DNA of 64,000 bases. It comes from Chelydra serpentina (taxonomy: Eukaryota > Chordata > Testudines > Chelydridae). A program made the translations under genes and the position numbers. Position 1 is the stretch's first letter, and each line of letters begins with the position of its first letter. Of this stretch, positions 31,938 through 43,437 are shown piece after piece. The notes under the pieces are model-generated. The model was not told the origin of the DNA and made no database searches. It worked only from the letters and a program-made list of their open reading frames with translations. The stretch spans positions 43,837,001 through 43,901,000 of the forward strand of contig JBAIAC010000004.1 of the NCBI GenBank assembly GCA_037349315.1. The letters are read 5' to 3'.

Positions 31938-32550
31938 CAGGGCTGGCTCCAGGCACCAGCCGACTAAGCATGTGCTTGGGGCGGCACCTGGAGGGGGGCG
32001 GCACTGAGGGTTTTTTTTTTAATTTGTTTTTTTTAATTAAAAAAACCAAAACACTCTTCCCGGCGCCCCAGCTGGGGGAGCAGGGAGGCAGGCATGCCGC
32101 CCTCCCTGCCGGCGCCCCGGGCGGGGCAGCGGGACCGTGGGTGAGCCGCGCTCCCCGCCAGCTCCCCGGCCGGGGCAGCGAGGGGTGGCCGTGCTGCGCT
32201 CCCCACTGGTGCCCCGGCTGGGAGAGCGGGGCCACGGGAGAGCTACGCTCCCCACCGGCGTCCCGTCCGAGAGAGTGGGAGATGGCCGTGCCGCAGTCCC
32301 CACCGGGGCAGCAGGGACGCGGGCGAGCTGCTCTCCCCGCCGGGGCAGCGGGGGGTGGCTCTGCTGCGCTCCCCACCAGCGCCCTGGCCGGGGCAGCGAG
32401 GGGTGGCCGTGCTACGCTCCCCGCTGGCGCCCCAGCCGGGGTAGCGGGGGGCGGTGGTGAGCCACGCTCCCAGCCAGCATCCCGGCTGGGGGAGTGGGGC
32501 GGCCGGCAGCTTTTTTGCCTGGGGCAGCAAAAAAGCCAGAGCCGGCCCTG
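31938..32550. mobile_element. hAT-type non-autonomous element with GC-rich tandem core
   Basis: The element begins CAGGGCTGGCTCC, ends GAGCCGGCCCTG, and has a perfect 8-bp duplication CCTGCCCG (31930-31937, 32551-32558). The middle (about 32060-32500) is a GC-rich tandem array of imperfect units around GCGCCCCGGCYGGGGCAGCG. These open frames on both strands are repeat artefacts. The inner ends carry GGGGCGGCA and TGGGGCAGCAAAAAAGC. Confidence 0.9.
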
Positions 32551-32558
32551 CCTGCCCG

Positions 32559-33910
32559 AAGGCCTTAGAGAAGCAGAGAAGATGGCAGGCACTGGGAAAT
32601 CAAGGATGGGATGATTTTAGACATTTGTTTAAGGATAACTCCGCTCTTGTGGGCCTTGTGGAAGATGTGAGGTCTTCTGAAGGACTTGAATGAAGAGATA
32701 ATGGTGGCTTGGAGAACTGGGATGAATGGAAGGGGTGTTCTATGCATGGGGAGCAGTGTGGGGAAATGTACTATGGAGAAAGGAATGGGAGAATGGAATC
32801 CATGAGAAAGGTGTGTTGTTTTAATAACCTTGCATAGGTGGGAGGAGAGGATTGCTGTTGTTTTTACTGAGGAAAACCCATGTGTTCTGTAACAATGAAA
32901 GAGTAGTGGAGGAATGTGTGTGCCAGTCTATGGATAACATTTGTGATTATTGTACTCATAAAGGGAATTCTCACATATTCACATTGCATTGGATTTTTTG
33001 TTCAGTCACCTAAGAAAGCAAGTAGCCTTTACGGGATTTTTAGTTAAATACAGAAAAGTCTCTTGGAAAATTAATTCTTTGTTATAGTTAAGTACAGAAA
33101 TACTTACCCGATTGGCTGTGGTCTGGAATACATTTGTGCTTGGATCTTGAGTCAGAGGCCATATAAAAAGTATGCTGGAGAGTTGAAATTGGAAGCTGAG
33201 GATCTGAGATCTTGGGCAGGTTGCTGAGATAAAAATACCTGGTGTGCCAAAGTGCTTGGTAATGATAAAAAACAAGTGACTTGAACTCAGAAGGCAAGCA
33301 ATTCGTATGTTTTTGTGACCCCTTCAGTAGTCATTTACCTATCATCTTAGATGCTAAATGGGGGCATGGGAGAATGAGTATGGGAACACATCAGCCTAAT
33401 GGTGACAAATATTAACCAGCCTATGAACCCCAACATTATCCCAGGAGCAGCTGATCTCTAGGTGATCTTTGGATTTATTTTCCAAGAGAACTGATGGAAG
33501 AATCATTGCTTGAGACATTTATAGCTACACCTAGGGTAAGCAAAGCACAAAAAAAGGTAAGGAATAATCCTACACTACTCCCAGTAGTTATATGGGAAAA
33601 TGGCTGAAAAGATTTAATTAGGTCTTTTCAATTTCTTTCCTGTGATTTGAAAGTCTCTGAATGCCAACCAGTCCTGACAACTCTTTAACATTCAATCACA
33701 TTTTTTAACGTTTCCATTTCTGCCAGTGCATTTCACTTCTCAGCAATCTCCTTACCACCACCATCATCTTTGTCTCTTTTATAATGTGGTGGACTGACTG
33801 GCTAGCTCCTGAGCTGGTATAAAGTGGAGTAACACTGTTGAAGTCAATGGAACTATGTGATTTGTACCAGCTGGAGACTGGACTCTTTTAGTTCCGTATA
33901 TTTCCTCTTA
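32559..33910. other. intergenic; small palindromic repeat at 33812-33874
   Basis: Mostly unassigned AT-rich sequence. At 33812-33874 a short snap-back repeat (AGCTGGTATAAAGTGGAGTA...TTTGTACCAGCT around GAAGTCAATGGAAC) matches a family widespread in amniotes. Confidence 0.55.
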
Positions 33911-34161
33911 GGGTATGTCTACGCTGCAATTAAAAACTCACAGCTGGCCAATGCCAGCTGACTCTGGCACTCCAGGCTTGGGCTAAGGGGCTGTTTAATT
34001 GCAGTGTAGATGTTTGGGTTGGAGACGGGAGGATCCCAGAGCTCAGGCTGCAGCCCAAGCCCAAACATCTACCCTGTAATGAAACAGCTCGTTAGCTCTA
34101 CGAGCCTGAGTCAGCTGGCACAGACCAGGTGCGGGTGTCTAACTGCAATGTAGACATACCC
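33911..34161. mobile_element. fold-back MITE, GGGTATGTCTAC termini, TTA TSD
   Basis: The 251-bp element has termini GGGTATGTCTACGCTGCAAT and ATTGCAGT-type inverted sequence ending GTAGACATACCC. TTA lies on each side (33908-33910, 34162-34164). Long arms (GGCTTGGGCTAAGGGGCTGTT...; CCCAAGCCCAAACATCTACC) fold on each other. The termini resemble those of the MITEs at 61987 and 62313, so the same transposase type probably moved both. Confidence 0.88.
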
Positions 34162-34846
34162 TTAGCCCTCCAAGGGCCTCAGTTTACATGTGACCTGCCA
34201 AAGATTTTTCCTTTCTATGAGCAGCACTTTAGCAGGATTTTCAATTTAATTTGTTCTCTTGAATCAATTCTTGTCCCTTGTCCCTGTTGGCACAGTGGGT
34301 CCCTGGTTTGTCCTGGTTGCTGAAATCTTCTGTTCTCACTAGTATTTTTCCCACCTTTTTTTGAATGTTACGCCAATTGTCTCGTATCTCTTCTAACTAG
34401 ATTCTGTAAGGAAAATTCATAGTACTGACTTTCTCTCTTTTTGTAATCTATTTTGAGCAATAGTACGTCTATCCTATCTCTATTCCCTTCAAAACTCCTG
34501 TTTGAGTTTTATTCCAAACCATCCCTTTACCATCTGGTCGCTTTCCATTTTTCAGTTTATTTAAATAGTCTGTCTCCAGAAACTGATTTTGGCTTCCACA
34601 GCAGCGTGCTTTTTAAACAAAGGAAGTGATCACCTGTGTGCTTCTAGTCACTCCATATTCTTTGCTGCGTTTCTGGAATTCATATTAATTATTCACACTA
34701 CACCAGACATGTGCTTGGTGCTCTGCAGAAAAATAGGAGAATGCCCCTAGCCCTGGGGAGCTTCAGATCCAGGTACAATATAGAGAACTGTCAGGCACCT
34801 GTGAGGTATTGGAATGAACAGACACAGGATATAAGGGGTCTACTAA

Positions 34847-35548
34847 GGCTTTGGCTACACTTGCAGCTGTAGAGCAGTTTGCGTTAACCAGCCTTTGGAG
34901 AGCGCACTAGGGAAAGTGCTGCAGTCTGTCCACACTGACAGCTCCAAGTGCACTGGTGTGGCCACATTTGCAGCGGCATTGGGAGCGGTGAATTATGGGC
35001 AGCTATCCCAGCATTCAAGTGGCTGCAACGTGCTTTTCAAATGAGGGGGGTGGGGCGGAGTATGTTGTGTGTATGTGGGGGAGAGAGAGAGTAGGTTTTT
35101 GGAGTGCTGAGTGTGTCATCATGCTATCTTGTAAGTTCAGACCTCCCCCCCGCCTGCCTCTCACTCACAGCAAACATTTACTGTTGCAGATAAACAGCCG
35201 TGAGCAGATAAGCAGCCGACTGTTTGAAACAGAGCTTTGAAACGGCACTTCCGCATTCCTCAGCCGATTTCACAACAAAGAGAAGAGAGGCCACTTGGTT
35301 TAAGGGGATTATGGGATGTTTCCGGAGGTCAATCAGAGCGCAGTAACTTAACTCCTCGTTCACACTGGCCCTGGGGCATCTCAGCCAATTCGCAACAGCC
35401 GTTATCCCTCTCAGGGAGGTGGAGTGCCAGAAGTGCTCTAGCCAGGGAGTCGGAGCGCTCTACGTGCCTTGCCAGTGTGGATGGGAGAGTGAGGTAGAGC
35501 GCTCTACAAGGCTTTATTGTGGTATAAAGTGCAAGTGTAGCCAAGCCC
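34847..35548. mobile_element. 702-bp MITE-like repeat
   Basis: The termini GGCTTTGGCTACACTTGCAG and GTGCAAGTGTAGCCAAGCCC are inverted. The neighbouring triplets are TAA (left) and TTA (right), close to but not an exact duplication. The interior has a GAATTATGGGCAGC segment, a G-rich and GAGAGA stretch, and AGTTCAGACC. It is the best copy of the repeat into which the DIRS element inserted. Confidence 0.75.
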
Positions 35549-35555
35549 TTAGAAT

Positions 35556-35690
35556 TTTGCTTCTGACTCACTCGGTGACTTTAGACAAGTCATTTAGCCA
35601 CTCAGTGCCTCATCCATAAGATTGGGAGAATAATGCTTACCCAGCTTTGCTGAGCAATTGGATGAAAGGAGCTATGTAGGTTTTAGTCAG
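35556..35690 (+). repeat. MIR/CORE-SINE fragment
   Basis: CTCGGTGACTTTAGACAAGTCATTTAGCCACTCAGTGCCTCA matches the CORE-SINE/MIR middle and 3' part (GTGACCTTGGGCAAGTCA...CTCAGTTTCC). Old and degraded. Confidence 0.65.
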
Positions 35691-35699
35691 TTCAATAAA

Positions 35700-36850
35700 T
35701 AAGTGAGAGAGAGGAAAACATATTAAGCAGAGATTAAAGAACTGAGGCAGGGAATGAGAGAGAGACCAGGCTTCATGCGATGCTAAGACTGTAAGGACAT
35801 CAGAGTGAACAGCGTATGCATATGTTCTTGTTTTATTTCATGTATATTTTATTACATGCTGAGAAACTCTGCCCTTTAAGTGATAACCTTAATTTGCTAA
35901 ACCTTCTTTCTTGAAGATCACCTTCCCCTTTTTATTCTGTCTGCTTGATCTGTTTCAGTACTTAATGATTTTTCCTCCCTGTTCACCCATCTGCCTCTTT
36001 CAGCTGTTATTTCCCTCATCAATCAGCTGAGATGTATGAGAGGGCAAATAGCATTGGCAGTAACTGCTGGCCTTGCTACCCCATTGGGACATGCAGTCTT
36101 AAAGATGACATTAAAAAGAAATACCTCATCGATTTTTTTAAGTCATGAATTTTAAAGAGGAGAGTGTAGTAATCTGGGCAGAGTCTCTCATGGAAAAATT
36201 GTCAGAATATGGGCATCCAGGAATGTCTGTCATTTCAGGAACAGAGGGAAAATGCTTTGAATTCATATTAAAGGACAGTTATTTTCAAAGCTTCCAAGGG
36301 TGAGTTTTACTGCAGTTGCTCTAGCTCCGAACCTTACATTGGCATTCTCCCCCCCGCCCCTCTTATCCTTCTCCATTTATTATTTACTTGTCAAGTGCTG
36401 ACAAATTCCCCGGTGTACAGGACACAAAATGAAGACATTCACTGCCTCAAAGAACTTATCATGTAATAGAGAAGATGGCATGTACTGGGAAGCTGTGATG
36501 CAAGCTAACCCCAGAACCGATCTGTTTGGCAGGACAGCACTAAAGTTACTGCCAACCACATGAATTAGTGCAGGGACCAAAGAAAACAGTACAGATTTAG
36601 AAAGTCATCTTAGAATGCTAGATCTCCAGACACCTAGAACTGGAGTCTGGATCTTCCGCCTATTTGTGGTTGTGCCATGTTGCAGTGCACTAAGGCCAGG
36701 CCAAATCTCCACAATAACTCACAATAAAGTTTTCTTTTCTTTTGCTTCGGAACTATAGCAACCCTTAGGGACAAGCCACCCTGTTAGAGAAGGCAATGGG
36801 CTTGCACTAGTGTAAATGAAAATGCAGCCCTATTTTTTTATTATACTCTG
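35700..36850. other. intergenic, unassigned
   Basis: No gene recognised. A short segment at about 36410-36475 (GTACAGGACACAAAATGAAGACATTCACTGCCTC) belongs to the dispersed repeat also seen at 31676, 49725 and 61285. Confidence 0.45.
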
Positions 36851-36853
36851 ATA

Positions 36854-37205
36854 CATAGGTGCCGACTCTGTGGGTGCTCCAGCCCTGGAGCACCCACGGA
36901 AAAAATTAATGGGTGCTTAGCACCCACCAGCATCCAGCTCCCCCCAGTGCTTCCTGCCCTGCTGATCAACTCCTTCCCCTCCCTCCCAGCATCTCTCACC
37001 CACTGCGATCAGCTATTCCGCGATGTGCAGGAGGTGCTGGGGAGGGGGGAGGAGCGAGGATGGGGTGTGCTTGGGGAGGGGCGGAACTGGGCGTGAAGAG
37101 GTGGGGAGAGAGAGGGGTTTTGGAGGAAGGAGTGGAGTGAGGGCAGGGCCTGGGGCTGAGCAGGGATTGAGCACCTCTGGGGCAAGGAGGAAGCTGGCGC
37201 CTGTG
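36854..37205. mobile_element. hAT-type non-autonomous element, 8-bp TSD
   Basis: The termini CATAGGTGCCGACTCTGTGG and AGCTGGCGCCTGTG are inverted repeats. The perfect 8-bp duplication is CTCTGATA (36846-36853, 37206-37213). An inner hairpin GTGGGTGCTCC..GGAGCACCCAC lies next to the left end. G-rich sequence in the right half makes spurious open frames. Confidence 0.9.
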
Positions 37206-37214
37206 CTCTGATAT

Positions 37215-37501
37215 AAAAAGAAAAGGAATACTTGTGGCACCTTAGAGACTAACAAATTTATTTCAGCATAAGCTTTCGTGGACTACAATCCACTTCGTCG
37301 GATGCATAGAATGAAACATACAGTAGGAGGATATTTATACATTCAGAGAAATATGAAAAGGTGGAAGTACCCATACCAACTGTAAAAGGCTTTTGTAGTC
37401 CACGAAAGCTTATGCTGAAATAAATTTATTAGTCTTTAAGGTGCCACAAGTATTCCTTTTCTTTTTGATGACACAGACTAACACAGCTACTACTCTGAAA
37501 T
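37215..37501. mobile_element. snap-back retroposon, 14-bp TSD
   Basis: The inverted arms (37215-37290 and 37390-37464, about 75 bp) share AAAAAGAAAAGGAATACTTG, TGGCACCTTA and CATAAGCTTTCGTGGACTAC. A one-sided tail ACACAGACTAACACAGCTAC follows the right arm. A perfect 14-bp duplication CTGTGCTCTGATAT (37201-37214, 37502-37515) points to LINE-type retroposition. The duplication includes the last bases and target site of the hAT element at 36854-37205, so it inserted after that hAT. Confidence 0.85.
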
Positions 37502-37659
37502 CTGTGCTCTGATATGGTTCTCCACCCCCTCTCACCTTATTTGAAATTCACTTAGATGAATAGAAAAGGCTCCACAAAATGACTTGGAGAGATTGAGAGA
37601 GACCCTGGGCTTCTCTGCCAACCGCACACATTGTGATAAAAGTATATAACATAAACAAA

Positions 37660-38084
37660 TAAATGGTCTAGAGAAGGTAGATCAAGAACTGCTGTTCTCC
37701 CTGTCTGATAACACAAGAACAAGGGGGCAGTCAACACACATTTTTTCAGCGTGTGATTAAACTGCGGAACTCACTGCCGCAGGAAGTTGTTGAACTGAAG
37801 AACTTAAGATTCAGAAAGGTATTGGATGTATATGGATATCAAGAATATCCACAGTTTCATAATCATGGTAACAAATGTTGTGGACGGGATATTAAACCTC
37901 ATGCTCTAACTATTAGAGACCAGGATCAGACCTAATGTGTGGGACAGATTATCCCAGAGCTACCTACTGTGGAATTCTTACAGCATCCTCTGAAGCATCT
38001 AGTGCTGGCCACTGTTGCAGACAGGATACTGGACTAGATGGACCTTGGGTCTGACTCATTATTGTAAGTCCTATACTCCTATGA
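37660..38084 (+). mobile_element. CR1 LINE 3' end (sense)
   Basis: The sequence contains ACACAAGAACAAGGGGGCAG, a relic of the ORF2 C-terminus (frame with LRNSLPQEVVELKNL), then the 3' UTR with ATACTGGACTAGATGGACCTTGG and a short terminal microsatellite ending CTATACTCCTATGA. This is the usual 5'-truncated CR1 form. Confidence 0.85.
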
Positions 38085-38555
38085 GCTACCTGAGGAGACT
38101 GGACTAATCTGAAGTCTGGTTGCGTAGAGAATATGCTGCAAGGGCCTCTTTTTTTGGCAAAGCTTTCCCAACTTGACTGGAAGTTTATTTTCATGAAAAA
38201 AGCAACCCTCTGTAATTCCCAAGCAAATCCTCCTGGGTCCTGGGAAGGCAGAAAAGGTGTAAAGTCCCCTAGAGATGTCTTCAGGAAGATCTAACTTCCC
38301 TGGGAAGTGCTGACATACAGCGATGCAGCTGCCATAGAAAACACACAGAGACAAATACCAATCACAAAAGATGGGCTCTATATACAATGGATGAACATGG
38401 ATAGACTGGGATTGATACTGCTCTCACTCTGATTTACATGGCCTAATGAATTGACAAGACCCAATGGCTGGAGCTGAAGCTAGAGAAATTGACTGGAAAT
38501 AATGAACAGGTTTTTAATAGTGAAGTTTATTAACCCTTGGAACAATTTACAAAGG
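38085..38555. other. intergenic, unassigned
   Basis: Nothing recognised between the CR1 end and the target duplication of the large hAT element. Confidence 0.45.
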
Positions 38556-40790
38556 GGTATGGTCAGGGCTGGCCTTACCATGAGGCGAACTGAGGCGGCT
38601 GCCTCGGGTGCCAGACTCTGTGTGTGTGGGGGGGCGCCCCTAGGACCCAGAGTGTAGAAAGTTTTGTGTCTGCTGCTGGTGCATATGTATTCTCTCTGCT
38701 CTAGATGCACAGAGATGGTGGAGTGCTGTGCTGGAGGAAGGAGGGCACAAGAGACATAACAGGCAGGCAGGAGAAAAGGTGAGAGGGAATAGCAGAAAGC
38801 AGCAGGAGCTGCAGGGAGAGAGGAAGAGGAGCCTCTTATGTACCTCTCTAGTACCCCCAGGAGCCTGGACTGATTAACACCAGCTTCTCAGGGAGTTTCA
38901 TGTTTCCTGCTGCTTCCCTGAACCCACTTGAGGAAAACAGGCAGTCAACTGAAGTAGTAGAAGCCAGTTCGGCCCTTAAGATGCTGATATCTTCCCTCAC
39001 TCAGGTCCTGCTACCAGCCTGCTTATTTGTATCCTTCAATTGAGTGTTGAGAGCCACTATAGCTGGCACAGAACAGCAGTCATGAGTGAAAGAAGAAAAC
39101 GTTCCTCTGGGGCAGCATTCAAAAAAAGAAAGAAAGCAAAGGAAGCTTTTCTGTCTAAGCAGAAAGGAGCTCTCCTGAGATACATAGACACAAATGTTCA
39201 CGGTGAGCCTTCCGGCCCCAGTGAGGATGTGAGTGGTGAGGAGATGCCTCATCTTCCAGTTAGAGTGCAGGTGACCTGGCAGCTACTGCAGCATCCATAT
39301 CTCCATCTCAAATGGATGTAACCATGCACATTCCTGAAGAAAAGTGTAGATCAGAGAAGAGTATGGTGGAGGCACAAGAAACAGCTGCTGCTGAATTTAG
39401 TTCCTTAAGTCTAAATGATCCAGGACTGTGGACCCACTTGAGCAGTAGCCTGAGGGACTTCCTTGTACTGCATGGGCCACAGCAAGTGAAAAACGTAATG
39501 TTCCACAAAGACAATGAAAATAGAAGTTTCCATCCAAGACGTTACTGGCATGAAATCCCCAATGATGACAAAGTGGAGGGGCCATGGCTTATATACTCAA
39601 AAACCCGGAATGCTGCATACCGTTTTTGTTGCTAACTCTTCCAGTCTAATGTTCCAGCCACATTGGGTTCTACAGGAACAAAAGACTGGAAAAATCTGGC
39701 TAGAAATCTGGCATGCCATGAGAAGGCAGCAAATCACCAGAGAGCATTCAATAGGTGGAAAGTGCTTGAGATGAGACTAAGGTTAAAGGCCACCATAGAT
39801 GATCAGCATCAAGAGAAGATTGCATCAGAATCTCTTTACTGGCAAAATGTTCTAAAAAGGCTTATCGCCATTGTGAGAGCGCTTGCTACCCAAAACCTAG
39901 CACTGCGTGGCACTTCAGATCAGCTGTATGTGCCAAACAATGGAAACTTCCTTAAAATTGTGGAGCTGATGGCTGAGTTTGATGCTGTATTCCAGGAGCA
40001 TCTAAGAAGAATCTCCACCCAAGAAATGTACAGACACCACTACCTTAAAAAAACAAGTCAAAATGAGATCATACAGTTACTGGCAACAAAAGTCAGAGAC
40101 GATTGTGGCAGATCTGAAGTCAGCAAGATATTACTCTGTTATTCTGGACTGCACACCTGACATCAGCCATACGGAACAAATGACTTTAATGGTGTGTTTT
40201 GAAACAGACAGAACCTAGTGAAAATGTCCCTGCAATGGTGACTGTCAGAGAGCATTTTCTAAAATTTATTGACATTGATGATCCTACAGGAGCTGGTATG
40301 ACAAATGTGCTTCTTAAAAAGCTGGAAGATACAGGAATTGCGAGAGCTGACATGAGAGGTCAGGGCTACGATAATGGTGCCAACATGAGAGGAAAGAACA
40401 GAGGAGTGCAGACACGGATCTGAGAGTTAAACCCTCGAGCTTTTGTTGTCTGATGCAATTCTCATTCATTGAACTTGGTGGTCAGTGATGCAGCATCAGC
40501 TTCGAGTGAGGATGCTGAATTTTTTAATGTAATTCAAAGCATCTATGTATTTTTCTCTGTATCAACTCATCAATGGAAAATTTTGAAGCAACATCTGAGA
40601 ACATCCTCTCTGACACTGAAACCACTGAGTGCCACATGATGGGAAAGTTGAGTGGAGGCAATAAAGCCTATCAAACACCAAATTGGGAAGATAGATGATG
40701 CCATAGTTGCCATTATGGAGGATAATGCTATGACAGGAACTGTTCATGGGAGAACAGTGGCAGAGGGAAATGGAATCACCAGAAACATAC

Positions 40791-41415
40791 TGTGACAAAG
40801 TTCCTCCTCTACCTCGGTGGGTCCTGTGGTTATTGGCGGATTTTTGTTTGCTTCAGAGATCTTCCCCTCTGGTAGAACCCACAGTCCAGATCAGCTCCTC
40901 TTGTGACAGGAGTTGGGAGGTTTGGGGGAACCTGGGCCCGCCCTCTACTCCGGGTTCCAGCCCAAGGCCCTGTGGACTGCAGCTGTTTAGAGTGCCTCCT
41001 GGAACAACTGCATGACAGCTACAACTCCCTGGGCTACTTCCCCATGGACTCCTCCCAACACCTTCTTTATCCTCACCACAGGGTCTTCCAGCAGTACGCC
41101 CTCTTACTCTCAGCTCCTAGTGCCTCTTGCTCCCAGCTCCTCGCACGCAACCTCCTTCCACAGCTCCTGACATGCGCACCTCACTGACTCACTGGGAGGC
41201 TTTTGACTAGTTTCAGACAGCCCCTGATTGGCTGCAGGTGTCTCAATCAACCTCCCTGCCTTCTGGAAAGTTCTTAATTGGCCCCAGGTGTCATAATTGA
41301 CCTGGAGCAGCTTCCATTTACTTATTCTGGTACCATGGATTTGTTTAGCCTGGGGCTAATATATCTATCTCCCACTACTTTCTTTCCTATAGCCATCTGG
41401 CCTTGCCCCGTCACA
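40791..41415. mobile_element. solo LTR inside the hAT transposase, 4-bp TSD
   Basis: It starts TGTGACAAAGTTCC, ends GCCCCGTCACA, and has a 4-bp duplication ATAC (40787-40790, 41416-41419). The interior has a CGGGTTCCAGCCCAAGGCCC stretch. It is 625 bp with no coding content. It interrupts the transposase, so it is younger than the hAT insertion. Confidence 0.88.
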
Positions 41416-41823
41416 ATACATAACTTCAAATTTCTGTGTGGCTTAGTGTTGTGGCATGACATACTGTTTGAAATAACTGTTGTAAGCAAGAGACTCCAAG
41501 GTGTTGACCTTGATATATTTGGAGCAATGGAGCCACTGGACAAAGCAAAGTCATACCTACAATCTTACCGGTCAGATGAGGGATTTCAAAACGTTCTGAA
41601 GAGTGCACAGGAGTTGGCAGAGGAACTTCACACTGAAGCTATTTTCCCACCCATTCAAGAATACAAGAGTCACTGAAGAAGACATTTTGATTACAAGGCA
41701 CGGGATAATCCCATAAGAGACCCCAAACTACAATTCAAAGTTGAATTCTTTAACCAGGCGCTAGATTGTGCAATACAGTCAGTTGAAGAATGTTTCATGC
41801 AGCTCCAGGAAGACAGCAGTATA

Positions 41824-42522
41824 GACTCATAGACTTTAAGGTCAGAAGGGACCATTATGATCATCTAGTCTGACCTCCTGCACAATGCAAGCCACAAAAT
41901 CTCACCCACTCACTCCTGGAATAATCCTCTCACCTATGTCTCAGCTATTGAGGCCCTCAAATCATGGTTTAAAGACTTCAAGATGCAGAGAATCCTCCAG
42001 TAAGTGACCCGTGCACCATGCTGCAGAGGAAGGCAAAAAACCTCCAGGACCTCTGCCAATCTACCCTGGAGGAAAATTCCTTCCTGACCCCAAATATGGT
42101 GATCAGCTGAACCCCGAGCCTGTGGGCAAGACTCACCAGCCAGACACCCAGGAAAAAGTTCTCTGTAGTAACTTCTAACATCCCATCATTGACCATTGGT
42201 CCTATTTACCACTGATGGCAATTAATTGACCTTTGACTAAGATCATGTTATCCCATCAAACCATCTCCTCCATAAACGTATCTAGCTTAATCTTGAAGCC
42301 AGATAGGTCTTTTGCTCCCACTGCTTCCCTTGGAAGGCTGTTCCAGAACTTCACTCCTCTGATGGTTAGAAACCTTTGTCTAATTTCAAGTCTAAACTTC
42401 CTGATGGCCAGTTTATATCCATTTGTTCTTGTGTCCACATTGGTACTGATCTTAAATAATTCCTCTCCCTCCCTGGTATTTATCCCTCTGATATATTTAA
42501 AGAGAGCAATCATATCTCCCCT
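41824..42522 (-). mobile_element. CR1 LINE 3' end inside the hAT transposase
   Basis: An antisense CR1 starts with GACTCATAGACTTTAAGGTC at its 3' end and runs into the ORF2 C-terminus. There the minus frame reads EIRQRFLTIRGVKFWNSLPR. A 7-bp duplication CAGTATA (41817-41823, 42523-42529) is visible and the transposase frame resumes after it. It is 5'-truncated. Confidence 0.9.
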
Positions 42523-43249
42523 CAGTATATTTGGGATATTGTATGATATTCCAAAACTCCTCACTATACCTGAAGAAAACCTACACCAGCAATGCAGGGC
42601 ACTAGAGACTGTGTTGATACATGATGACATGTGCGATATTGATGCGAGTGATTTAGGTGATGAACTTTCAAGATATATTTCAGCAGGATCAACTCCAAAG
42701 GCTGTTCTGGAATATATGTGCACAAATAAGATGACCACCCTCTTTCTAAATGCTTTTGTTGCTCTGCGCATACTTCTAACACTTCCTGTAACAGTTGCCA
42801 ATGGAGAACGCAGCTTCTCCAAGCTGAAGCTAATAAAAACACATCTACTCTCCACAATGACACAGGAGAGGCTGGTCGGCCTTGCAACCATCTCAATAGA
42901 GCATGAGCTGGTCCCAGACTGTGGACCTTCAGGACGCAGTTCAGATCTTTGCAACCAAGAAGGCACGGAAAGCACCACTTTGATTATTCAAACAGATAAA
43001 AATGCCAGTGTTTACTATGCAGACAAGAAAAGTTACATTTGCTGTTCAGGCGTTTGAAAGTTAAGTGTTACTTAAAATTTTTGAACAAGGCATTTTAAGT
43101 TGCTAGTTCTCCTTTATTGGGGTAGGTAGCAGAGCAGTACCATGAGAGGAGTAGAACAGGAAGTTTTTGCCCAAGCGAGGGGGCTTGGTGGTGTCATTTG
43201 AGCTCCCCACCTCAGGTGCCAAAATGTTGTGGCCCTGGGTATGGTGGAT

Positions 43250-43437
43250 TCTTTATCACTCAAATATTGTAAATCAAGGCTAACTATCTTTTTAAAAGAT
43301 GTGTTAGCTCAACCAGGAGTTATGGATCTGATTCAGGAATGTCTGGTTGAATTTCTGTGGCATCTGTTATGCAAGAAGTCTGATGAGATGCTCATAATTG
43401 TCCCTTCTGGCCTCAAATCTATGCATCTATGTTGAGT
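43250..43437 (+). mobile_element. CR1 LINE 3' end fragment (sense)
   Basis: Contains GATGAGATGCTCATAATTGTCCCTTCTGGCCTC and ends in ATCTATGCATCTATGTTG, the 3' terminus of CR1. The upstream part is degraded ORF2/3' UTR sequence. Confidence 0.75.

Larger units (their letters stand above)
39082..42935 (+). pseudogene. hAT transposase relic (TTF zinc finger, ZMYM/DUF4371-like)
   Basis: Coding pieces in order: a basic N-terminus (MSERRKRSSGAAFKKRKKAK, 39082 on); a TTF-type finger region (SFHPRRYWHEIPNDDKVEGP..LIYSKTRNAAYRFC, about 39530-39632); a DUF4371-like core (WKNLARNLACHEKAANHQRAF, 39690-40160; TGIARADMRGQGYDNGANM, 40330-40392); then after the LTR FKFLCGLVLWHDILFEI (about 41425); and after the CR1 the hAT C-terminal dimerisation segment (LFLNAFVALRILLTLPVTVA, NGERSFSKLKLIKTHL, 42745-42845). 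At least five frame changes or stops separate them. It is dead but the fold order is complete. It matches the ZMYM1-like domesticated/transposase group of hAT as I know it. Confidence 0.88.
38564..43237 (+). mobile_element. decayed autonomous hAT element with nested insertions
   Basis: The ends are CAGGGCTGGCCTTACC and TGTTGTGGCCCTG, with a perfect 8-bp duplication GGTATGGT (38556-38563, 43238-43245). The sub-terminal motif GCCTCGGGTGCC on the left has its inverted partner (CTCAGGTGCC side) on the right. Inside is a broken transposase (39082-42935), a solo LTR (40791-41415) and a CR1 (41824-42522). Without these two the element is about 3.3 kb. Confidence 0.93.

Noticed and set aside
32037..32614. 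Long frames on both strands (107-214 codons)
   Set aside because: Translation of the GC-rich tandem core of a hAT element.
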